A stretch of DNA of 64,000 nt from positions 124,001-188,000 of the forward strand of contig JAFLCS010000001.1 of the NCBI GenBank assembly GCA_017302105.1, in the 5' to 3' direction. Origin of the DNA: Caulobacterales bacterium (GTDB taxonomy: Bacteria; Pseudomonadota; Alphaproteobacteria; Caulobacterales; Caulobacteraceae). Below the pieces are notes generated by a model. That model did not search any database, had not been told where the DNA came from, and worked only from the letters and a program-made list of their open reading frames with translations. Position numbers and translations under genes: made by a program. Positions 57,256-64,000 of the stretch are shown in pieces (the first letter of the stretch is position 1; each line of letters begins with the position of its first letter).

Positions 57256-58001
57256 CCGATACGGTCGCCGCCCGCTGGGCCAAGCTGGAGCCGTTCGTCA
57301 CCGCCTACGGACCCGATGACGCTCAGGTCCGCCCGGCGGTGATCCTGTTTCACGGCTGCGGCGGCCTCAGGCCGCATCTGCCGCGCTATGCCCAGGCGGC
57401 GGTGGAGGCCGGGTGGCGCGCCTTCGTGGTCGATTCCTACGCCCCGCGCGGCTGGGACCGGAATATGTCGCTGACCCTGGTCTGCACCGGCGTCCTCCTG
57501 CGCGGCCCCGAGCGCGCGGGCGATGTCGCCGCCGCCGTCTGGGGCCTGGCCCAGCGGCCGGACGTCGACGCCTCAAGGCTGGTGCTGGCTGGTTGGAGCC
57601 ATGGCTCCTGGTCGATGATGGATCTGATGACCATGCGGCTGGAACGCGCCGGCGAGGCCGGCCTGGCCGACCCCCAGACGGCACGCGCCGCACTGGATGG
57701 TGTCATCGGGATGGCCGCCCACTACCCCTATCTCGGTCCGGGGGCCCTCAGCCGCACGCGGCCCTGGGTGCGCCACCCTCAGGTGCTGGCCGTCATTGCG
57801 CGGGACGACCACCTGACCTCGGTGCACAACGCCATGAGCGTGCATGATCGCATCCGGCGCGGCGGCACTGAGGTCGAGACCTGGATCGCCAACGGCACCC
57901 ACGCCTTCGATGAGCCGACCGGCCTTGGTCCCATGAACCACGACCCCGAGCTGACGCAGGAATCGCTGGAGCGGTTCGCCGCGTTTCTGAACCGGCTTTA
58001 G
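57252..58001 (+). CDS. Dienelactone hydrolase-like alpha/beta-hydrolase
   Basis: The 249-residue protein has an alpha/beta-hydrolase fold. The oxyanion strand is [20 protein letters not shown] and the nucleophile elbow is [16 protein letters not shown]. An acid follows in [10 protein letters not shown] and the catalytic His in [10 protein letters not shown]. The DLH family normally uses Cys; here the nucleophile is Ser within GWSHG. TTG at 57252 overlaps the purH stop, so expression is coupled to purH. The substrate is unknown. Confidence 0.82.
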   Translation: MTDTVAARWAKLEPFVTAYGPDDAQVRPAVILFHGCGGLRPHLPRYAQAAVEAGWRAFVVDSYAPRGWDRNMSLTLVCTGVLLRGPERAGDVAAAVWGLAQRPDVDASRLVLAGWSHGSWSMMDLMTMRLERAGEAGLADPQTARAALDGVIGMAAHYPYLGPGALSRTRPWVRHPQVLAVIARDDHLTSVHNAMSVHDRIRRGGTEVETWIANGTHAFDEPTGLGPMNHDPELTQESLERFAAFLNRL

Positions 58002-58021
58002 CGCACGCCCATTTCCCAAAT

Positions 58022-58126
58022 CGTCACCCCCGGAGCTTGTCCCGGGGGCCTATAGCTGCCGATCTCAGCGGTTCGGACTGCATTCGCCGCGGTTATGGCT
58101 CGCCGGGATAAACCCGGCGATGACGG
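58022..58126. repeat. GTCATCC-type intergenic inverted repeat element
   Basis: It starts CGTCACCCCCGG and ends CCGGCGATGACGG, with inverted termini. Inside are two strong stems: CCCCCGG with CCGGGGG near 58027-58048, and GCCGGG-ATAAA-CCCGGC near 58102-58118. It lies between the convergent dienelactone hydrolase gene and the GNAT remnant. The ends resemble the element upstream of aceB. Confidence 0.6.
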
Positions 58127-58138
58127 GGGATGGGGGGC

Positions 58139-58264
58139 CTAACCCGCCAGCGCCGGATAGACGATCCGCTGGCGGATCTCGAAACCGAGGGACCGATAAA
58201 GCCGGTTAGCCTCAACCTGTCCGTCAAATGTCCCGAAAGCCGGCGCCGAACGGATGGGACGTAT
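58139..58264 (-). pseudogene. C-terminal remnant of a GNAT acetyltransferase gene
   Basis: Directly after the trpS stop, in the same frame, 41 codons stay open and encode a segment with GQVEANRLYRSLGFEIRQR, ending YPALAG and a TAG stop. EANRLYRSLGFE is the conserved C-terminal helix/strand of GNAT enzymes. No ATG, GTG or TTG start lies in the fragment and the acetyl-CoA loop is missing. It is therefore a truncated relic, cut off by the trpS end. Confidence 0.65.
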
Positions 58265-59302
58265 TCAGGCCCGCCAGAACCCGACGATCTGTTTGACCTC
58301 GGCCACCACCGGCGCGGCGATGTCGCGGGCCTGTTCCGAGCCGGCCTTAAGCACCCGGTCGATCTCGGCCGGGTCGGCCATCAGGCGGCGCATCTCGGCG
58401 GTGATCGGGGCCATGGCCTCGACCGCCAGCTCGGCCAGCTTCGGTTTGAAGGCGCCGAAGCCCTGGCCGGCGAACTCGGCGGTGACCTGGTCGCGGGTCT
58501 GGTCCGACAGGGCGGCATAGATGGCGATCAGGTTCTTCACCTCGGGCCGCTCGTCGAGGCTCTCGCCGGCGTCCGGCATGACGCCCAGGTCGGTCTTGGA
58601 CTTCTTGATCTTGGCGGCGATGGCGTCGGCGTCGTCGGTCAGATTGATCCGGCTCATGTCCGACGGATCGGACTTGGACATCTTGGCCTGGCCGTCGCGC
58701 AAGGACATGACGCGAGTGCCCGGCCCCTGGATTACCGGCTCGGGCAGGGGGAAGAAGCCCGGCGCCGAGAAGTCGTTGTTGAACTTGGCGGCGATGTCGC
58801 GGGTCAGCTCAAGGTGCTGCTTCTGGTCCTCGCCGACCGGAACCTCGGTGGCCTTGTAAAGCAGGATGTCCGCCGCCTGGAGCACCGGATAGGTATACAG
58901 GCCGACCGACGAGCGCTCCTTGTGCTTGCCGGACTTCTCCTTGAACTGGGTCATGCGGTCCAGCCAGCCGAGGCGGGCCACGCAGTTGAAGATCCAGGCC
59001 AGCTCGGCGTGCTGCGGCACCGCCGACTGCGGGAAGATGGCGGCCTTGTTCGGATCCAGGCCCGAAGCCAGATAGGCGGCGGCGATCTCGCGCGTCTGGG
59101 CCGTCAGCTTGTCCGGGTCCTGCCACACGGTGATGGCGTGCATATCGGCCACGAAGACGAACAGGGGATCGCCCTGGTCCTGCAGGGCGACGAAGCGCTT
59201 GAGGGCACCCAGATAGTTGCCCAGGTGCAGGGCGCCGGAGGCCTGGATGCCGGACAGGATGCGGCGCGGGCCGGTGTAGGCGGGGGGAGGCGTATCAGAC
59301 AT
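58265..59302 (-). CDS. trpS: Tryptophanyl-tRNA synthetase
   Basis: The 345-residue class I synthetase has the HIGH-equivalent in [14 protein letters not shown]. The tryptophan pocket includes [14 protein letters not shown] and [20 protein letters not shown]-type residues, split here as [14 protein letters not shown] and [14 protein letters not shown]. The KMSKS loop is [10 protein letters not shown]. Length fits the bacterial TrpRS-I type (334 in E. coli). It is the last complete gene of the mutS-glnD-murJ-trpS run, 42 bp after murJ, and is followed by a GNAT relic. Confidence 0.98.
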   Translation of the reverse strand: MSDTPPPAYTGPRRILSGIQASGALHLGNYLGALKRFVALQDQGDPLFVFVADMHAITVWQDPDKLTAQTREIAAAYLASGLDPNKAAIFPQSAVPQHAELAWIFNCVARLGWLDRMTQFKEKSGKHKERSSVGLYTYPVLQAADILLYKATEVPVGEDQKQHLELTRDIAAKFNNDFSAPGFFPLPEPVIQGPGTRVMSLRDGQAKMSKSDPSDMSRINLTDDADAIAAKIKKSKTDLGVMPDAGESLDERPEVKNLIAIYAALSDQTRDQVTAEFAGQGFGAFKPKLAELAVEAMAPITAEMRRLMADPAEIDRVLKAGSEQARDIAAPVVAEVKQIVGFWRA

Positions 59303-59344
59303 GGCCCCGCGCCTAGAACCTTAAACGCCCGGCGGCAAGGCCCG

Positions 59345-60988
59345 TCAGGCCTTGCGCTCGCGGCGCAGGATGCCCCTGATCTCGCCCAGGGTGGCCGCGC
59401 GGGTCACGAACAGCAGCGCCAGATAGACCAGACCGCCGACGCCGGTGGTCAGAACCAGGGCGATCTCCTTGGCGCCATGCTCGGTCAGGGCCGCGATCGG
59501 CGCCTCGATCATCGGTCGATACATCTGGGCGAAGACCAGGATCGCGCCCAGCGCCGCCGAGGCGATCAGGATGCGGATCAGCCGCGACACCGCCGAGCCG
59601 CCCGGCCGATAGTGGTCGCGCCGGAACAGGAAGAATGCGAGCAAACCCGCATTGGTCCAGGCCGCCGCCGAGGTCGCCGCCGCAATGCCCGAGACGCCCC
59701 AGCCGATGTTGAACAAGACGATGGCCAAGGCCGCATTCACCGCCACCGAGATCAGGGCGAAGATCATCGGGCTCTTGGTATCCTGGCGCGCAAAGAAGCC
59801 TGGAGCCAGCACCCGGATCAAGACAAAGGCCGGCACGCCCCAACCGAACTGAAGCAGGGCCGCCGCCGTATTCTGGGCGTCGAAGGCCAGGAATTCGCCG
59901 CGCGTGAACAGTCCGTCGATGAGGAACAGAGGCATGGCCATGATCGCCGCCGCCGCCGGCAGGGTCAGGGCCATCGACAGGACCAGGGCCTCGTCCATCG
60001 ACGCCTGTTCCTGGGCCCGGTCTTCCGAGGCGATGGCCGAGGACAGCTTGGGCAACAGGGCGATGCCGATGGCCACCCCGATCAGACCCAGCGGTAGCTG
60101 ATAGAGCCGGTCTGCCGTGGCCAGCCAGGTCCGTCCACCGTCCACGAACGAGGCCAGATTGCCCGAGATGAAGACATTGATCTGGGTCGCCGAATTGCCG
60201 ATGGCGGCGGGAATGGCGGTGATGATGATGGCCTTCACCGCCGGGGTCAGTTTCGGCATCGACAGCCGCACATTGGCCCCGGCCTTGCGCACGCCCCACC
60301 AGCACAGGCCGGCCTGGGCCACGCCCGAGACCAGCACCGACCAGGCCGCCGCATAGGCCGCCTGGACCTGATCGCCACGCCAGATCAACAGCGCCGCCAG
60401 CATGATCAGGTTCATGGCGATCGGATAGGCGCCCGAAACGATGAATCGCCCGCGCGCGTTCAACACCCCGGACAACAGCGCCGCCACCGCCATACACGGC
60501 AGATAGGGCATGGTGATCTGGGTCAGGATGACGGCCAGGCGGAACCGGTCCGGGTCGTCCAGAAAGCCGATGTTGATACCCATCATCAGCCACGGCATCG
60601 CCAGCTGGGCCAGCACCGTCAGGATCAGGGTGACGACCGCCACGGTCGCCAGGGCGTCGGTGGCGACCCGATCAGCCTCGGCCTCGCCCTTCTGTTTCAG
60701 GGTGCGGGCATAGGCCGGCACGAAGGCGGCCGCAAAGGCGCCTTCGGCGAAGATGCGGCGGAACAGGTTCGGAAAGCTGAGGGCGGTGTTGTAGGCGTCC
60801 GCCGCCGGGCCGGCCGAGGCCCCCAGAAAGGCTGTAACCGCGATGTCGCGGGCAAACCCGGCCAGACGGCTGAGCAGGGTCAGGCCTGAAAAGATCGCCG
60901 AGGACTTCATCACCCCGCCCTGTTTGGGCGGCTCGGGCGCGGGCGGATGGGTCGAGGCGGAGGCCCGGATCTCGGGTTCGATGCTCAT
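59345..60988 (-). CDS. murJ: Lipid II flippase MurJ (MviN)
   Basis: This 547-residue protein has about 14 membrane helices and belongs to the MOP superfamily. It flips the peptidoglycan precursor lipid II across the inner membrane. Helix 1 is preceded by KSSAIFSGLTLLSRLAGFAR, the family start, and SFPNLFRRIFAEGAFAAAFV follows, containing conserved arginines. A 26-residue Pro/Ser/Glu-rich N-terminal tail precedes the core; ATG 60910 (MKSSAIF) is an alternative start. It is downstream of glnD with a short inverted repeat between. Confidence 0.96.
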   Translation of the reverse strand: MSIEPEIRASASTHPPAPEPPKQGGVMKSSAIFSGLTLLSRLAGFARDIAVTAFLGASAGPAADAYNTALSFPNLFRRIFAEGAFAAAFVPAYARTLKQKGEAEADRVATDALATVAVVTLILTVLAQLAMPWLMMGINIGFLDDPDRFRLAVILTQITMPYLPCMAVAALLSGVLNARGRFIVSGAYPIAMNLIMLAALLIWRGDQVQAAYAAAWSVLVSGVAQAGLCWWGVRKAGANVRLSMPKLTPAVKAIIITAIPAAIGNSATQINVFISGNLASFVDGGRTWLATADRLYQLPLGLIGVAIGIALLPKLSSAIASEDRAQEQASMDEALVLSMALTLPAAAAIMAMPLFLIDGLFTRGEFLAFDAQNTAAALLQFGWGVPAFVLIRVLAPGFFARQDTKSPMIFALISVAVNAALAIVLFNIGWGVSGIAAATSAAAWTNAGLLAFFLFRRDHYRPGGSAVSRLIRILIASAALGAILVFAQMYRPMIEAPIAALTEHGAKEIALVLTTGVGGLVYLALLFVTRAATLGEIRGILRRERKA

Positions 60989-61100
60989 ACGGGTCTCTGA
61001 CGCGGAATGTCTCGCCTTAGCGCCGATTTCGCCCGCTGGCCACAGCGGCCAGGGATCGGCCCGATTCAATCTATCGGGGGTGTCCTGCCATGTCCTTACC

Positions 61101-61134
61101 TTGTCGTCCTCCGGCCTGATTCGAGGATGACGAG
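61101..61134. repeat. Short GTCATCC-type inverted repeat
   Basis: TTGTCGTCCTC (61101-61111) and GAGGATGACGA (61124-61134) are inverted copies matching at 9 of 11 positions, with a 12-base loop. It lies between glnD and murJ and resembles the ends of the two longer intergenic elements. It could fold in the transcript on either strand. Confidence 0.5.
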
Positions 61135-61148
61135 GGAGGGAGCGCCGC

Positions 61149-63698
61149 CTACCGCGCGCCGGACGCCCGCGCCCGCGCCATCTTTTTGGGGGCCACCGGC
61201 TCCACCGGCGGCTTGAGGGCCGCCAACAGGGCTTCGCGCACGCGGGTCTGGTCGGCCTTTTCGGTCAGGCGCTTGCCCGTTCGGGTGGTGACATAGAAGG
61301 CGTCGACGGCGCGCACGCCGTGGCTTTCGATATGGGCCGAGCGGATGGTCAGGCCGGCGTCGGACACGGCCCGAGCCAGGTCGGCCAAAAGGCCGGGCCG
61401 GTCGCGCCCGGAGGCTTCGATGATGGTCGCCTCGCCGCCGTCCGGATTATCGAACACCACCACCGGGGCGACGTCGAAGACCGAGGTGCGTGGGCCGCTC
61501 TGATCCGGCGGCGCGGGCTTGCGCCGGCCCAGGGCCGCCTCGACCACCGTCTTTTCCAGCCGACGGGTGACGCGTGAATCGTGCAGGGCGAACGGCCCGC
61601 CGCGCCCGTCCTGAAGCTGGAAGACATCCATGGCCCAGCCGTCGTCCGAGGTCTGCACACGCGCCCCGGTGACATCGGCCCCCTCGGCGGCCAGGGCGGC
61701 GGCGATGTCGGCGAACAGGCCATGCCGGTCGCGGGCCACGAAGGTCAGCTCGGCCGTGTCCCAGGCCGGGCGGTGGGCCAGGCCGGCCGCCGCGCCTTCC
61801 TTGACCGCCCGCGCCATCAGGGCGGCCGAGGGCTCGGGGCCGACGTCGCCGGGAATAGCCTCGCCGCGGAAGCGGGCGGCGGTGGCGGCGTACAGGTCGC
61901 GCATCAGCTGACCCTTCCAGCCGTTCCAGACGCCGGGGCCGACCGCGCGCACATCGGCGGCGGTCAGGACCAAGAGCATTCGCAGGCGCTCCAGATCCTC
62001 GACGATCTCGGCGAAGGCGGCGATGGTGGCCGGATCGGCTGCGTCTCGCTTCTGGGCGAAATCGGACAGGACCAGGTGATGCTGCACCAGCCAGGCGACC
62101 AGCTCGGCGCGCGATTTGCTCAGGCCCAGCCGCTCACAGGCGCGCCGGGCGGCGATGGCCCCGTCCTCCAGCTGGCCGCGCGAGCCGCCCTTGCCGACGT
62201 CGTGCAGCAGCAAGGCCAGATACAGCGCCTCACGGTCGTCGATCAGCGGGAAGACCGAATGCGACAGGGGATGATCGTCCTTGAGCGCGCCGGTCTCGAT
62301 ATCCTTCAGAATGCCGATGGCCTGCAGCGTGTGCTCGTCGACCGTATAGGCGTGATAGCGGTTGAACTGGGTCTGGCCGACGACGCGCGCGAACTCGGGC
62401 AGGAACCGGCCTAGCAGCCCGGCCTCGTTCATCAGGCTGAGCGTCCGATAGGGGCGGCGGCCCTGCGCCAGGGTGTCCAGAAAGGCCCGGGTCGCCTCCG
62501 GGTCGCGGCGCAGCGCCGGGGTGATCCTCTCCAGCGACCGGGCGACCGCCCCGAAGGCGTCCGGGTGCAGGTCCAGCCCCAGCCGGTCGGCTTCGCGGAA
62601 CAGCTCGAACATCCTGACCGGATGCTCGGACAGCGCCGCCGCCTCGGTCACGGTCAGGCGCCCGGCCTCTTCGACCACGCCCTCGATGCGCGATTTGCGC
62701 CGTCGTCCCGGCAGCGGCAGGAAGCGGACCAGCCCGCCGGCCTGTTTGGCGTGCAGCGCCTCCAGCTTGGCCGACATGGCCCGGGTCAAGGCCCCGACAT
62801 CGCGGGCAATGACGAAATAGCGGCGCATGAAGCGTTCGACCGCTGGCTCGTCGCCGCGCCCGGCCCAGCCCATCAGCTTGGCGATCTCGGGCTGATATTC
62901 GAAGGCCAGCTTCTCCTGGGCGCGCCCGGCGAGACGATGCAGATGGATCCGCACCGCCCACAGGAAGTCGAAGGCCTGGACCGCCAGCCGCTGCTCCTTG
63001 GACGTCAGAAGCCCCTCCAGCGCGGCGCGGCCCATGTCGCTTTCGGGTGCCAGCGAGCGGGCGATCCAGAACAGGGAGTTGAGGTCCCTGAGACCGCCCT
63101 TGCCGTCCTTGACGTTGGGCTCGACCTGATAGCGCACCGCTCCGGCCTTGGCGTGGCGGGTGTCGCGCTCGTCCAGCTTGGCGGTGATGAAGGGGCGCGG
63201 ATCGCCGCGCTTCACCGTCTGGCGAAAGCGGCGCAGGAAGGTCTCGGCCAGCTTGGCGTCGCCGGCCAGATAGCGCGCCTCCAGAAGCGTGGTGCGCACC
63301 GTCATGTCCTGACGCGCCAGCTTGAAGGCCTCGGCCTGGGTGCGGACCGACCAGCCGATCTTGAAGCCGAGGTCCCACAGCCCGTGCAGCACCGTCTCGA
63401 CCAGGGCCTCGACCTCCGGGGCCGCCTTGGCCGGACGCAGCACCATCAGATCCAGATCCGAATAGGGCGCCAGCACGCTGCGGCCATAGCCGCCGACGGC
63501 CAGCAGACTCAGCCGATGGGGGCCGACCGCATCGCCCCCGGCCTGGGCCCACAGGGCCGTGACCGCCTGATCCGCCGCCGCCGCATAGAGCCGAGCCGCC
63601 TCCACCCCCTTCAGCCCCGTATCCAGCCTCTGTCCTGCCCGCTCGCGCGCTGCCTCCAGTTCGGCACAGATCGCGGTGAGGATGGCGGGGTCGGTCAC
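61149..63698 (-). CDS. glnD: [Protein-PII] uridylyltransferase / uridylyl-removing enzyme
   Basis: This 849-residue bifunctional sensor of glutamine modifies PII proteins. The nucleotidyltransferase motif is [20 protein letters not shown] (GG at 69-70, Asp81/Asp83). The HD hydrolase has His499-Asp500 in [10 protein letters not shown]. Two C-terminal ACT domains start near [20 protein letters not shown] and [20 protein letters not shown]. It is slightly shorter than many (about 890-940). GTG 63698 overlaps the mutS stop (GTGA), so the two are coupled. Confidence 0.97.
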   Translation of the reverse strand: MTDPAILTAICAELEAARERAGQRLDTGLKGVEAARLYAAAADQAVTALWAQAGGDAVGPHRLSLLAVGGYGRSVLAPYSDLDLMVLRPAKAAPEVEALVETVLHGLWDLGFKIGWSVRTQAEAFKLARQDMTVRTTLLEARYLAGDAKLAETFLRRFRQTVKRGDPRPFITAKLDERDTRHAKAGAVRYQVEPNVKDGKGGLRDLNSLFWIARSLAPESDMGRAALEGLLTSKEQRLAVQAFDFLWAVRIHLHRLAGRAQEKLAFEYQPEIAKLMGWAGRGDEPAVERFMRRYFVIARDVGALTRAMSAKLEALHAKQAGGLVRFLPLPGRRRKSRIEGVVEEAGRLTVTEAAALSEHPVRMFELFREADRLGLDLHPDAFGAVARSLERITPALRRDPEATRAFLDTLAQGRRPYRTLSLMNEAGLLGRFLPEFARVVGQTQFNRYHAYTVDEHTLQAIGILKDIETGALKDDHPLSHSVFPLIDDREALYLALLLHDVGKGGSRGQLEDGAIAARRACERLGLSKSRAELVAWLVQHHLVLSDFAQKRDAADPATIAAFAEIVEDLERLRMLLVLTAADVRAVGPGVWNGWKGQLMRDLYAATAARFRGEAIPGDVGPEPSAALMARAVKEGAAAGLAHRPAWDTAELTFVARDRHGLFADIAAALAAEGADVTGARVQTSDDGWAMDVFQLQDGRGGPFALHDSRVTRRLEKTVVEAALGRRKPAPPDQSGPRTSVFDVAPVVVFDNPDGGEATIIEASGRDRPGLLADLARAVSDAGLTIRSAHIESHGVRAVDAFYVTTRTGKRLTEKADQTRVREALLAALKPPVEPVAPKKMARARASGAR

Positions 63699-64000
63699 GA
63701 CCGCGCTACGCCCTTCAACCGATAAAGCCAGTCGAGCGCCTCGCGCGGGGTCAGGTCGTCGGGTTCGACCTCGTCAAGCAGGGCCTCGAGCGGCGAGGGC
63801 CGGGGCGGTTCGGCCTGCTGAACGCTGACGGCGAACAGCGGCAGATCGTCCAGGCGCGCGGGTGGGGCTTCCTGGCCCTCGAGCCGTTCCAGGACGGCGC
63901 GAGCGCGGGCCACGACCGGCGCAGGCACCCCGGCCAGCTTGGCCACCTGGACGCCGTAGGAACGGTCCGCCGCCCCCGGCCCGGCCTCGTGCAGGAAAAC
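63695..64000 (-). CDS. mutS: DNA mismatch repair protein MutS, C-terminal end (5' part outside window)
   Basis: The last 101 codons of MutS are present. The reading frame contains [18 protein letters not shown], the conserved segment of domain V after the ATPase, then a C-terminal helical tail ([13 protein letters not shown]) and an acidic end [20 protein letters not shown], part of the dimer/tetramer region. The gene enters from the right edge. It overlaps glnD by four bases. Confidence 0.94.
   Translation of the reverse strand, partial: VFLHEAGPGAADRSYGVQVAKLAGVPAPVVARARAVLERLEGQEAPPARLDDLPLFAVSVQQAEPPRPSPLEALLDEVEPDDLTPREALDWLYRLKGVARS

Noticed and set aside
58139-58264. Stop-codon readthrough extension of trpS
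   Set aside because: The segment after the stop is a GNAT C-terminus, unrelated to TrpRS, so a gene relic explains it better than programmed readthrough.
58130-60097. A 655-codon open frame on the + strand across trpS and murJ
   Set aside because: It runs antisense over two essential genes and its composition is that of a GC-rich shadow.

Overview
This is a 64 kb chromosomal segment of a GC-rich alphaproteobacterium. It is most probably a member of the Caulobacteraceae, with Brevundimonas or a close relative the best guess. The evidence is the gene order: pilA-cpaABCDEF-tadBC (Caulobacter-type Flp pilus locus), phoR-pstCAB-phoU-phoB without pstS, rsmB-rpe-heparinase-purH, and mutS-glnD-murJ-trpS. 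Species was inferred by reading only and was not tested by a search. No prophage, insertion sequence, CRISPR array or conjugative element was seen; the window is core genome with a few variable insertions.

Layout. 1-5.7 kb: the start of a TonB-dependent receptor (cut by the window edge), a TetR regulator overlapping a membrane-anchored LytTR regulator, a DUF2141/carotenoid-oxygenase pair, a GNAT enzyme and malate dehydrogenase. 5.9-9.1 kb: bifunctional proline utilisation enzyme PutA without the DNA-binding domain. 9.2-20.1 kb: the tight adherence (Tad/Cpa) pilus locus. The export machine and pilin are on the minus strand; a stand-alone secretin N-domain protein and two TadE/F minor pseudopilins are divergent. 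20.1-26.4 kb: the phosphate-starvation operon, with a Pho box between phoR and pstC. 26.5-28.8 kb: an MHYT-domain hybrid kinase. 28.8-33.6 kb: the glyoxylate shunt (isocitrate lyase, a 69-residue unknown protein, malate synthase) with a divergent RamB/ScfR-type regulator over a region rich in repeated half-sites.

33.6-46.8 kb is mixed housekeeping: an M1-like secreted metalloprotease, 3-methyladenine glycosylase, tRNA-Arg(ACG), DUF3137 protein, gamma-glutamyltransferase, two sensor-kinase-like proteins (one lacking its phospho-acceptor histidine), ribosomal L27 and L21, tRNA-Gly(GCC), and the peroxide module ahpC-ahpD with divergent oxyR. 46.9-55.6 kb carries envelope-glycan genes (a glycosyltransferase, a sugar aminotransferase, a Gfo/Idh dehydrogenase, a heparinase-like protein and a nucleotide-sugar 4,6-dehydratase) interleaved with rsmB, rpe and purH. 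57.2-64 kb: a dienelactone-hydrolase-like protein, a remnant of a GNAT gene, trpS, murJ, glnD and the 3' end of mutS.

I did not find a complete, obviously undescribed multi-gene system. The best leads are single-gene oddities (a kinase-like protein without its histidine, a one-cysteine OxyR, an M1-like protease with no visible GxMEN motif, the conserved-looking small gene between aceA and aceB) and non-coding structure (palindromes upstream of pilA, the aceA/RamB operator cluster, an L21 leader hairpin, and three GTCATCC-type intergenic inverted repeats).
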